Below, one piece after another: positions 32,349-40,022 of a stretch of 64,000 nt of DNA (positions are counted from its first letter, which is position 1; every line of letters starts with the position of its first letter). The notes beneath the pieces were generated by a model that saw only the letters and a program-made list of their open reading frames with translations, did not search any database and was not told where the DNA came from. Origin of the DNA: Labedella populi (GTDB lineage Bacteria > Actinomycetota > Actinomycetes > Actinomycetales > Microbacteriaceae). The DNA is taken from assembly GCF_004078655.1 (NCBI RefSeq), contig NZ_RZNC01000002.1, forward strand, positions 544,300-608,299, read 5' to 3'. The position numbers and the translations under genes were made by a program.

Positions 32349-33661
32349 TCGCCCCCCGAGCGGATCCAACCGGTCGTGTCGAGCTCGACCGTCTCGCGAA
32401 TGCTCGCGCGGCGACGCCGCTCACGCTCCTCAGCGCTCATCGTGGTGCGGGCTCGCTCAGCGGGTTCGGAATCGTCTGAACCTGCTGCGTCGGCGTGGGC
32501 GTCGGCTGCGCCGCGGCCCTCGACGACGGCGATCGGCCCGGTCTCGGCGTCCTGGATCGCCGCTGCATCCGATTCCTCCGCGCGATCGGTCATCACGCTC
32601 TCGAGCTCTGACCGGTCGTACGAGTCCGTCTCGAGACCCGTTCCACCTCCAGCGGCCGACGTCCGGGGCGTGCGTGCGAGCAGCGTCTCGACGTCGTCGA
32701 CCGACAGCACGGGACCCGTGTGCTGGGACAGCGGGTGCATCACGTCTCCGAGGACGTGCTCCACGAGTCCGTCGAGCATCGACACGGCGTCGTCGACGAC
32801 AGCCCGGTCGTGCGTGTCCTTGCCGTGCAGAAGCCATCGGGCGAGTTCGAGCTCGGCGTAGAGCATCGCGCGCACGCGGATGCGCGCGTCGGGCGTCCGA
32901 CTCGACGCCGCCGTGTATGCCGCGAAGACGCTGTCGGCGGCCTCTCCCGCGCCGGACAGCCAGTGGAGGTCGTGTGCAGGGTCCGACGAGCGGAGCCCGC
33001 TCCACCCGATCATGCCCACGACGATCTGACCGACCTCGTGCTCCGCGATGACGAAGGACTCGGCCGACACGGTTCCGTTGACGACCGTCGGATTGAACTG
33101 CCACAACGTGTCGTCGGCGATCGCATCGGTCCAGCGCGCACCGACGGCCGCCGGCAGCAGCCGAGTGGCGAGAGCACGATCGACGACGCTCGACGCCTCC
33201 CGGCGCGACTCCTCCGCCGACTGGTCGGGGAGCCCGGCTTCCCCGACGAACGAGCCGGGCAGTGCGTGCAACGCTGCGAGGGCGCCGCCGATCGACGTCG
33301 CGACGCCGTCGCCGGCGGGCAGAGCGTCGGCGCTCACCTGGACGCCGGGAATGAAGCTCGAGACGACGGCACGGGTGTCGCCCGCCGGCGTCTGGCCGAG
33401 CACGGTCGGGACGGTGAAGGGCAAGCGGCTGCGGATCCCATCGGTCAGCGCCGCGAGAGCGAGCAGTTCCCGCGCTTGCTCGGTCTCGGCGCGCTGCGAC
33501 GTCGGCACGCGCACGACCACCTCGAGCTCCTCGGCGGTGCGCAGGAGCGCGGAGTCGAAGTCGCCCGTCGCCCCGAGGCCGAGGGGGCCGCTTCCGACGA
33601 CGGTCAAGCCAGGGACGGCCGACGTCGCGAGCGCGGCTAGAGTGAGGTGGGATCTGGCCAT
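32285..33661 (-). CDS. Aminoglycoside-phosphotransferase-fold protein, probable pseudokinase
   Basis: 458 residues. Residues 1-330 resemble the APH/maltokinase-like phosphotransferases that stand beside adnB and nudC in Microbacteriaceae. The catalytic loop normally reads HGDL but here is 'VVNGTVSAESF' (N195-G196-T197), and the metal-binding Asp of the following 'IDW' is Gly219 ('MIGWSGL'); 'SDPAHDLHWL' is kept. Both essential acids are therefore missing and phosphotransfer is doubtful. The last 130 residues are a charged, disordered tail ending in 'RRRRASIRETVELD' and a Thr/Ser-rich end. Start ATG has TAACCT seven bases upstream and AGGAGG between. Confidence 0.7.
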   Translation of the reverse strand: MARSHLTLAALATSAVPGLTVVGSGPLGLGATGDFDSALLRTAEELEVVVRVPTSQRAETEQARELLALAALTDGIRSRLPFTVPTVLGQTPAGDTRAVVSSFIPGVQVSADALPAGDGVATSIGGALAALHALPGSFVGEAGLPDQSAEESRREASSVVDRALATRLLPAAVGARWTDAIADDTLWQFNPTVVNGTVSAESFVIAEHEVGQIVVGMIGWSGLRSSDPAHDLHWLSGAGEAADSVFAAYTAASSRTPDARIRVRAMLYAELELARWLLHGKDTHDRAVVDDAVSMLDGLVEHVLGDVMHPLSQHTGPVLSVDDVETLLARTPRTSAAGGGTGLETDSYDRSELESVMTDRAEESDAAAIQDAETGPIAVVEGRGAADAHADAAGSDDSEPAERARTTMSAEERERRRRASIRETVELDTTGWIRSGGDQLDAADPTARSQRDRNSGSE

Positions 33662-33668
33662 GCCTCCT

Positions 33669-33674
33669 AGGTTA
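33669..33674 (-). promoter_or_regulatory. -10 element (TAACCT) of the phosphotransferase-like gene
   Basis: TAACCT, seven bases, then ATG on the minus strand. The spacer itself contains AGGAGG, so the start could use either a leaderless or a very short-leader mode. Confidence 0.4.
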
Positions 33675-33726
33675 GGTCGAGTGCCCCTGACCGGAGCCCG
33701 CGCCACGCCTGTCCGATTGGGGTTCG

Positions 33727-34752
33727 ATGATCTCTCGTGTCCGCCCGCTGGGTGACTTCCCGCTGTCCCGCTCGGCCCTCGACCGGGACGAGGTGGCTCG
33801 GACCAGCCAGGACTTCCTGTCGTCGGCGCTCGACGACCCGTCGACCCGCGTGGTCCGGCTCCGCGGCGGCCGCCTCCCCATCCGAGCCGACGCCATCGTG
33901 TTCGAGGAGGTGGGCTCCGTCGCACGACCGGACCCTGAAGAGGTCGTGTACCTCGGCCGCACGCTAGCCGACGAGGGGGGAGTGGCCGCCGGGATTCCCG
34001 TCCTCCTCCTGACAGAGGGCGACGCGCCGTCCGACCGGACGTCCGCGCGGGCGGCGGACGACGGCGAGTGGATGAGCCCGCGCGACGTCGCCCACCGGCT
34101 TTCGGACCGCGACGCGGGCATCGCTGCCGAGGCGCTGGCCATCTCGAACTGGCATCGCGTGTCGCGGTTCTGCGCGAATTGCGGGGCCGCCACGAGCGTG
34201 AGACGATCCGGTTGGATGCGCGCGTGTCCGCAGTGCCACGCCGAGCACTTCCCCCGGACGGATCCAGCGGTCATCGTCCGGATCGTTCACGACGACCGCA
34301 TCCTGCTCGGATCGAGCGTGCTCTGGCCGGAGGGGCGCTACTCCCTGCTCGCGGGCTTCGTCGAGGCCGGCGAGTCGCTCGAAGCGGCGGTGCTCCGGGA
34401 GGTGCACGAGGAGTCGGGCATGCGGTTGGGTGCGCCGACCTACCTCGGTTCGCAACCCTGGCCGTTCCCGCGATCGATCATGTTCGGCTTCCACGCGGAA
34501 TTGGCCGATGGTCAAGACCCGGCCGACGTCCGTCCGGATGAGGACGAACTGGCCGACGTCCGTTGGTTCACACGAGCGGAGCTGACCTCCGGCACGTCGG
34601 ACGTCACCCTGCCGGGTAGCACATCGATCGCGCGTGCCATCATCGACGACTGGATCGCGAACGGCACGGATCCCGGGAATGGCGCTGATCTCTCGAACCG
34701 CACGCGTCCCTCGAACGGCGCTGGCCCCTCGAACGGCGCGATCGGATCGTGA
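33727..34752 (+). CDS. nudC: NAD(+) diphosphatase / RNA deNADding enzyme NudC
   Basis: 341-residue Nudix hydrolase. A four-cysteine zinc ribbon is visible ('FCANCG' from residue 148, then 'ACPQCHAEHFPR'). The Nudix box is 'GFVEAGESLEAAVLREVHEESG', and the NADH-pyrophosphatase signature 'SQPWPFPRS' follows 15-20 residues later. It cleaves NAD(H) and removes NAD caps from RNA. The last 30 residues are a degenerate 'SNGAGPSNGA' repeat without family similarity. Gene order nudC-uvrD2 with a GTGA overlap matches mycobacteria. Confidence 0.95.
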   Translation: MISRVRPLGDFPLSRSALDRDEVARTSQDFLSSALDDPSTRVVRLRGGRLPIRADAIVFEEVGSVARPDPEEVVYLGRTLADEGGVAAGIPVLLLTEGDAPSDRTSARAADDGEWMSPRDVAHRLSDRDAGIAAEALAISNWHRVSRFCANCGAATSVRRSGWMRACPQCHAEHFPRTDPAVIVRIVHDDRILLGSSVLWPEGRYSLLAGFVEAGESLEAAVLREVHEESGMRLGAPTYLGSQPWPFPRSIMFGFHAELADGQDPADVRPDEDELADVRWFTRAELTSGTSDVTLPGSTSIARAIIDDWIANGTDPGNGADLSNRTRPSNGAGPSNGAIGS

Positions 34753-36491
34753 CCGTCGATCTCCTCGCCGGGTTGGACGAGCAGCAGAGGACGGCGGCCG
34801 AAGCGCTCCGCGGACCGGTGTGCATCCTCGCCGGCGCCGGTACCGGGAAGACGCGGGCGATCACCCACCGCATCGCGCACGGAGTCGCGACCGGGACCTA
34901 CGCGCCGAACCGTGTGCTCGCGCTGACCTTCACCGCGCGCGCCGCCGCGGAATTGAAGTCGCGGCTCCGGGGTCTCGGCGCCGGGGGAGTGTCGGCGCGC
35001 ACCTTCCACGCTGCAGCGCTCAGCCAGCTCGGCTACTTCTGGCCGCAAGTCGTCGGGGGCACACTTCCGCAGGTCGTCACGAAGAAGGCGACCCTCTTGG
35101 CTCACGCGGCCGACCGGGCACGCATCGCCGTCGACACCGCGACCCTCCGCGATGTGGCCTCGGAGATCGAATGGCGGAAGATCACGGGGCGGGGGATCGA
35201 CGACTACGCCGCGGCAGGGCGGCCAGCGCCCGGTTCGCTCACGACCGACATGGTCATCGACCTGCAGCGCGCGTACGAGTCGCTCAAGGACGAGCGGCGG
35301 CAGTTCGACTTCGAGGATGTGCTCCTCGCGTGCGCCGGCATGCTCGAGCAGGAGCCTCGAGTAGCCCTCCAGGTGCGTGAGCAGTACCGCTTCTTCGTCG
35401 TCGATGAGTACCAGGACGTCTCGCCGGCGCAGCAGAGACTCCTCGAGCTCTGGCTCGGCGACCGTCGTGACGTCTGCGTCGTGGGTGACGCGAGCCAGAC
35501 GATCTACTCGTTCGCGGGGGCGTCGTCCTCCTACCTGCTCGACTTCGAGCGCGCGCACGAGGACGCCCTCGTCGTCCGTCTCGAGCACAACTACCGCTCC
35601 TCCCGCTCCGTCGTCGACACGGCGAACCGACTCATGCGTGGCCGCCCGGGCGCCCTGTCTCTGACGGCCGCGCCCGGATCGGCGGAGGACGTCGCGGGCG
35701 AGTTCGAGTCCGGACTGCCGGCGGGATCCGTGTACTCCGACGACTCCGCGGAAGCGTCAGGGGTCGCGGACGCGGTCGCCGGCCTCGTCCGCTCCGGCAC
35801 TCCGGCATCCGACATCGCGGTGCTTTACCGCATCAACGTCCAGGCGGCCGCCATCGAACGCGCGCTCGCGGACCGTGGCATCACCTCTCACGTGCGCGGT
35901 GCGACGCGCTTCTTCGACCTGCCCGAGGTCAAGCAGGCGATCCTCGCCCTTCGAGGCGCCTCCGTCGCCGTCACGGGAGAGCCGCTCTTCAAATCGGTGA
36001 GTGACGTGCTCCGATCGCTCGGATGGACGCATGTGGCCCCGGAGCAGCGTGGTGCCGTGCGGGACCGGTGGGAGGCGCTCAACGCGATCATGGGGCTCGT
36101 CGACAGTGCCGCCCCCGACACGACGTTGCGCCAGTTCACGGACGAGCTCCTCGAGCGCCAATCCGCGCAGCACGAACCGACGCTCGATGCCGTGACGCTC
36201 GCCACGCTGCACGCATCCAAGGGTCTCGAGTGGGACACGGTCTTCCTCGTGGGGCTCTCGGAGGGGCTCGTCCCGATCAGCTACGCGAAGTCGTTCGATC
36301 AGATCGACGAGGAGCGCCGTCTGCTCTACGTCGGTGTCACGCGGGCACGTCGTCGACTCCGAGTGTCCTGGGCGCAGTACGGCGCACGGTCGACGATGCC
36401 GCGCGAACCGTCTCGCTTCCTCGCAGAGATCGGCATCCGCACTCCGGATGCGCGCGGTGCCGGTGGACGACGGGGATCGGCGAATCGTTGA
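34749..36491 (+). CDS. uvrD2: UvrD2-like ATP-dependent DNA helicase, short form
   Basis: 580-residue SF1A helicase. Walker A 'AGAGTGKT' (residues 28-35), 'LTFTARAAAELKSRL', motif II 'VVDEYQDVSPAQ', 'GDASQTIYSFAGA', 'EHNYRSSRSVV', 'TLHASKGLEWDTVFL' and 'YVGVTRARRRL' are all present. Mycobacterial UvrD2 carries C-terminal HRDC and tetracysteine modules; this protein ends after 'PSRFLAEIGIR', so they are absent. The GTG overlaps the nudC stop. Its last 155 bases overlap the convergent TOMM-type gene on the other strand. Confidence 0.9.
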   Translation: MTVDLLAGLDEQQRTAAEALRGPVCILAGAGTGKTRAITHRIAHGVATGTYAPNRVLALTFTARAAAELKSRLRGLGAGGVSARTFHAAALSQLGYFWPQVVGGTLPQVVTKKATLLAHAADRARIAVDTATLRDVASEIEWRKITGRGIDDYAAAGRPAPGSLTTDMVIDLQRAYESLKDERRQFDFEDVLLACAGMLEQEPRVALQVREQYRFFVVDEYQDVSPAQQRLLELWLGDRRDVCVVGDASQTIYSFAGASSSYLLDFERAHEDALVVRLEHNYRSSRSVVDTANRLMRGRPGALSLTAAPGSAEDVAGEFESGLPAGSVYSDDSAEASGVADAVAGLVRSGTPASDIAVLYRINVQAAAIERALADRGITSHVRGATRFFDLPEVKQAILALRGASVAVTGEPLFKSVSDVLRSLGWTHVAPEQRGAVRDRWEALNAIMGLVDSAAPDTTLRQFTDELLERQSAQHEPTLDAVTLATLHASKGLEWDTVFLVGLSEGLVPISYAKSFDQIDEERRLLYVGVTRARRRLRVSWAQYGARSTMPREPSRFLAEIGIRTPDARGAGGRRGSANR

Positions 36492-37191
36492 TCTCGAGCG
36501 AACGATCGATGAGGACGTCCCGCGAGTCGGGGGTGCGCGTCGAGACGAGGCGGAGCGCGAGCGAGGCGATCTCCGACACGAAGGGACCGGTCTCCCGAGG
36601 GGAGACTCGACCCTCGAGCTGACTCGCGATCGCGGGCCAGGCGGCGTCCGCGTCCGAGCGGGCGCGATCGAGGCAGTACAGACAGGGTCCCGATCCGGGG
36701 CGGACGAACGGGCCGACGGTCGTGGACCGGTCGCCGTGGACGATGGCGAGATGGTCGACGTCGCGGTTCAGCCAGCGCGCGTACCGCGAGGGAGGAACGG
36801 AGTAGCGGGCGACGATGACCGCGACCTCTGCGAGATCGACGTCCGTGACCACCTCGAGGCGATCGTCCGACACCGCGAGTTCGGCGATGCGGGCGGCGGT
36901 GGGGCCGCGGCCGTCGATCGCGAGCCGGATGCGGGGCGCCCGAGCGCCGTCTCGCGTGAGCGCCGCGGAGACTCGTCGGGTCAGTCGTTCGGCGTCCGCG
37001 GAGGTGCCGCCGGCATGCCGCGCGAGGACGGCGAGGGCTGCGGGCGTGGTCCCGGCGATGAGCGCCGAGACGAGTCGCTCGTCGAGCGGTGAGATGTCGT
37101 CGAGGACCACGGCGTCGCGGCCGAGCCCGAATTGCAACGTCGTCGGCGTGCGCCAGACGACGCACCGGTTCTCATCGATGCGCAGGATCAT
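36337..37191 (-). CDS. TOMM/bacteriocin cyclodehydratase-like (E1-like) protein, orphan
   Basis: 284 residues resembling the ThiF/E1-like cyclodehydratase domain of thiazole/oxazole-modified peptide synthesis. The diagnostic stretch is 'GPCLYCLDRARSDADAAWP' (C170, C173), and the C-terminal 'HPECGC' (C251, C253) supplies the other half of the expected four-cysteine zinc site. There is no YcaO gene, dehydrogenase or precursor peptide nearby, so a peptide-modifying role is not supported. In mycobacteria the equivalent (Rv3196, from memory) is also an orphan beside uvrD2 and the DUF2342 gene. ATG at 37191 gives the usual N-terminus; an in-frame GTG lies just upstream. Confidence 0.75.
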   Translation of the reverse strand: MILRIDENRCVVWRTPTTLQFGLGRDAVVLDDISPLDERLVSALIAGTTPAALAVLARHAGGTSADAERLTRRVSAALTRDGARAPRIRLAIDGRGPTAARIAELAVSDDRLEVVTDVDLAEVAVIVARYSVPPSRYARWLNRDVDHLAIVHGDRSTTVGPFVRPGSGPCLYCLDRARSDADAAWPAIASQLEGRVSPRETGPFVSEIASLALRLVSTRTPDSRDVLIDRSLEINDSPIPVVHRHRAHPECGCRSLRGSETVRAASSTVRRTAPRTLGVDDVPA

Positions 37192-37279
37192 GCGGACATG
37201 GTGACCCACGGAGCCCGTCGGAGGGAGCCGCTCTCCACAGGCTCTTCCACGCCGTACCGGCCCCGCGAGGGGGAACCGC

Positions 37280-38701
37280 TCACACGTGCGGTGGCGGATC
37301 CTCCCTCGGCGATCCGCCGTCGGCGGCGCCGCCGTCGACGGCGCGCCCGTCGACGTCCCCGTGACCGGCGCCGCCACGCCCCTCACCACGCAGCAGGGCC
37401 TCGAGAGCCGTGTCCATCTCGTCGAGTTCCGGCTCCTCGCCGCGGGCTTTCGCCTCGAGGGCGGCGATGAGACGGCTCGGATCGTCGATGTCGGACGCGA
37501 CGGGCATGAGATCCGGGTGCGACCACAATGAGTCGCGCAGGTCCGGACCCACGGCGTCGGTGACGGCTTGCCACATGGCCGCGGCTTCCCGGAGTCTGCG
37601 GGGCCGCAGCTCGAGCCCGACGAGGGTGGCGAACGCCGACTCCGCCGGACCGCCCGTCGCACGACGGCGGCGCACGGTCTCGGCGACGGCGTCGGCGTTC
37701 GGAAGACGTCGGGTTGCGGACGCGGTGATGACGTCCACCCACCCCTCGACCAGGGCGAGCGTGGTCTCGAGTCGCGCGAGCGTCGCGAGTTGCGACTCGC
37801 TCTTCGGCGGAATCAGGGAACCGTCCACGAGAGCGGCCCTCAACTCCTCGGGGTTCGACGGATCGAATCCCTCGGCCAACGACTCGAGACGCACGGTGTC
37901 GACGCGGATGCCACGTGCGAACTCCGTGATCGAGGAGATGAGGTGGAGGCGCAGCCAACGGGCGTGCCGGAACAGTCGCGCGTGCGCGAGTTCGCGGACG
38001 GCGAGGTACAAGTGCACTTGGTCGTCCGAGAGTTCGAGGCCCTCGCCGAAGGCCCGGACGTTCTGCGGGATGATCGCCGCGACGTTGTCGTCGAGGAGGG
38101 GGATGCCGACGTCGCCGCCGGACACCACCTCCGTCGACAACTGGCCGACGACCTGACCCAATTGCATCGCGAACATCGTGCCGCCGATGCCGCGGAGCAT
38201 CTTGCTCGCGCCGGCGATCATGCTCTGCAGCTCCTCGGGAGCCTGCTCCTCGAGAACGCGTGTGAGGGCGTCGGAGATGCTCGTCGCGACCGGCTCTGCG
38301 AGTTGCGCCCACACGGGCATGCTCGCACGCACCCACTCGGCCCGCGTCAGCAGTCGCGGCTCCTGCGTCAACTCGGTGATGTTCGTCGCGTCGGCGAGCC
38401 ACAACGAGGCGACGTGGAAGGCCTGCTCGAGTGCGAATCGCTCATCGGTCGACGAGGAGGTCGCACCGGTCGTCGCAATCGTCGTCGCCTGGTCGGTCGA
38501 GACCTTCCAGTCGATACCGTCGCCCTGGTTCTGGAGCGCGGCCTGGAACTGGGCCATCATGGCGGCGAGGGCCGTCGGGTCGGAGGGGAGACCCGCGACG
38601 CCGGCGAGCCGGCTCGGGTCGACTCCGCCCTGTCCGGACAGCAGGTCGCGGAGCATGTCGCGCAGTTCGTCCTCGGGGGACTTGTCGTCGTCTTCAGCCA
38701 T
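37280..38701 (-). CDS. DUF2342 zinc-dependent metalloprotease-like protein
   Basis: 473 residues of the actinobacterial DUF2342 family (Rv3195-like), predicted to be zincin-related. The supposed metal site lies around 'YLAVRELAHARLFRHARWL', where the glutamate, first histidine and following helix match the family, although a strict HEXXH is absent. The N-terminus is acidic and low-complexity and the last 40 residues are Gly/Asp-rich. ATG at 38701 preceded by GGAAGGTGA is chosen over the ATG 36 bases upstream. Divergent from the Lon-like protease gene. Confidence 0.85.
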   Translation of the reverse strand: MAEDDDKSPEDELRDMLRDLLSGQGGVDPSRLAGVAGLPSDPTALAAMMAQFQAALQNQGDGIDWKVSTDQATTIATTGATSSSTDERFALEQAFHVASLWLADATNITELTQEPRLLTRAEWVRASMPVWAQLAEPVATSISDALTRVLEEQAPEELQSMIAGASKMLRGIGGTMFAMQLGQVVGQLSTEVVSGGDVGIPLLDDNVAAIIPQNVRAFGEGLELSDDQVHLYLAVRELAHARLFRHARWLRLHLISSITEFARGIRVDTVRLESLAEGFDPSNPEELRAALVDGSLIPPKSESQLATLARLETTLALVEGWVDVITASATRRLPNADAVAETVRRRRATGGPAESAFATLVGLELRPRRLREAAAMWQAVTDAVGPDLRDSLWSHPDLMPVASDIDDPSRLIAALEAKARGEEPELDEMDTALEALLRGEGRGGAGHGDVDGRAVDGGAADGGSPREDPPPHV

Positions 38702-38826
38702 CTCGGTCACCTTCCAGCGAGCACCGTGTCGGGCCATCTACGCTAGTCGCTGAACCTGACGGAAAGTCGTGGCACGGGCAGGGGGTCGTCCGCCCGCCGC
38801 GAACACCGCAGAAAGGACCCCCCTCC

Positions 38827-39963
38827 GTGTCTCTCTTCGCCGACGATCCCGTCGTGCCCGCCGACACACGCCCGCGTCGACGGGTGACCGCCGGCGGGGT
38901 CGCACTCGTCGTCGCGTTCGTACTCCTCGCAGCGCTCGCCCTCGCCCCGAGCCCCTACGTCATCCAGCAGCCCGGCCCCGTCTTCGACACGCTCGGCAGT
39001 GTCCCGACGGGTGAGGAAGGCGAAGACGTTCCCATGATCGAGATCTCCGGGACCGAGACCTTCGAGACCGAGGGCTCGCTCGACATGCTCACGGTGAGCG
39101 TGGTCGGCACTCCTGAGCAGCGCCCGAACTGGTTCGAGGTCGCGACGTCGTGGTTCGACTCCAGCAAGGCCGTGCTCCCCATCGATGCCGTCTACCCGCC
39201 CGGGACGACGTCCGAGCAGCGTGACGAAGAGAACGCCGCCCTCATGACCGACTCTCAACAGACCGCCGTCGCGGCTGCGCTCCGTGCCCTCGACTACGAC
39301 ATCGAGGAGGAGGTCGTCGTCGCCGACATCCCGGAGGGCGCTCCCGCCGAGGGGCGGCTCGAAGTCGGAGACGTCATCCTGCGCGCCAACGGCGAGGCCG
39401 TGGACACCGAGGCCACGCTGCGACGGATCATCGCGGACAACGGTCCCTCGCGCGCGGTCTCCTTCGACGTCCGCCGCGACGGTGCCGACGAGACCGTCGA
39501 CGTCACACCGGCGGAACAGACCCTCGACGACGGGAGCTCGAGCGTCGCCGTTGGCATCGTCCCGTCGAGTACCTACGAGTTCCCCTTCGACGTCTCCATC
39601 CAGCTCGAGAACGTCGGTGGTCCGAGCGCGGGGATGATGTTCGCGCTCGGGATCATCGACAAGGTCACGGAGGGCCCGCTGACCGACGGCCGATCGATCG
39701 CCGGCACCGGCACGATCAACGACGAAGGTTCCGTCGGCGCCATCGGGGGAATCCGACAGAAGCTTTACGGCGCCGACGACGCCGGAGCGGAGTTCTTCCT
39801 GGCTCCGGCCACCAACTGCGACGAGGTCGTCGACCACGTGCCCGGCGACCTCGACGTGATTCCCGTCGCGACGCTCGACGAGGCCCTCGACGCTCTCGCG
39901 GCGGTCGGCGGCGACGGCGACGTGGAAGCGTTACCCACGTGTGAAGACGTCCTCGCGGGCTGA
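38827..39963 (+). CDS. YlbL-type PDZ/Lon serine protease, membrane-anchored
   Basis: 378 residues: one N-terminal membrane helix (about residues 22-42), an extracytoplasmic PDZ domain (about 165-240, 'GRLEVGDVILRANGEAV') and a Lon proteolytic domain with Ser267 in 'NVGGPSAGMMFALG' and Lys312 in 'GGIRQKLYGADD', the Ser-Lys dyad. Such proteases are thought to process or degrade envelope proteins. The GTG start has GAAAGGA ten bases upstream. Adjacent to DUF2342 (divergent) and UPF0182 (downstream), the same trio as in mycobacteria. Confidence 0.92.
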   Translation: MSLFADDPVVPADTRPRRRVTAGGVALVVAFVLLAALALAPSPYVIQQPGPVFDTLGSVPTGEEGEDVPMIEISGTETFETEGSLDMLTVSVVGTPEQRPNWFEVATSWFDSSKAVLPIDAVYPPGTTSEQRDEENAALMTDSQQTAVAAALRALDYDIEEEVVVADIPEGAPAEGRLEVGDVILRANGEAVDTEATLRRIIADNGPSRAVSFDVRRDGADETVDVTPAEQTLDDGSSSVAVGIVPSSTYEFPFDVSIQLENVGGPSAGMMFALGIIDKVTEGPLTDGRSIAGTGTINDEGSVGAIGGIRQKLYGADDAGAEFFLAPATNCDEVVDHVPGDLDVIPVATLDEALDALAAVGGDGDVEALPTCEDVLAG

Positions 39964-40022
39964 CTGTCAGGCATCGCACGTAGGATTGCAGTCAACCCCC
40001 GACCGATGAAGGCCAACACGCA

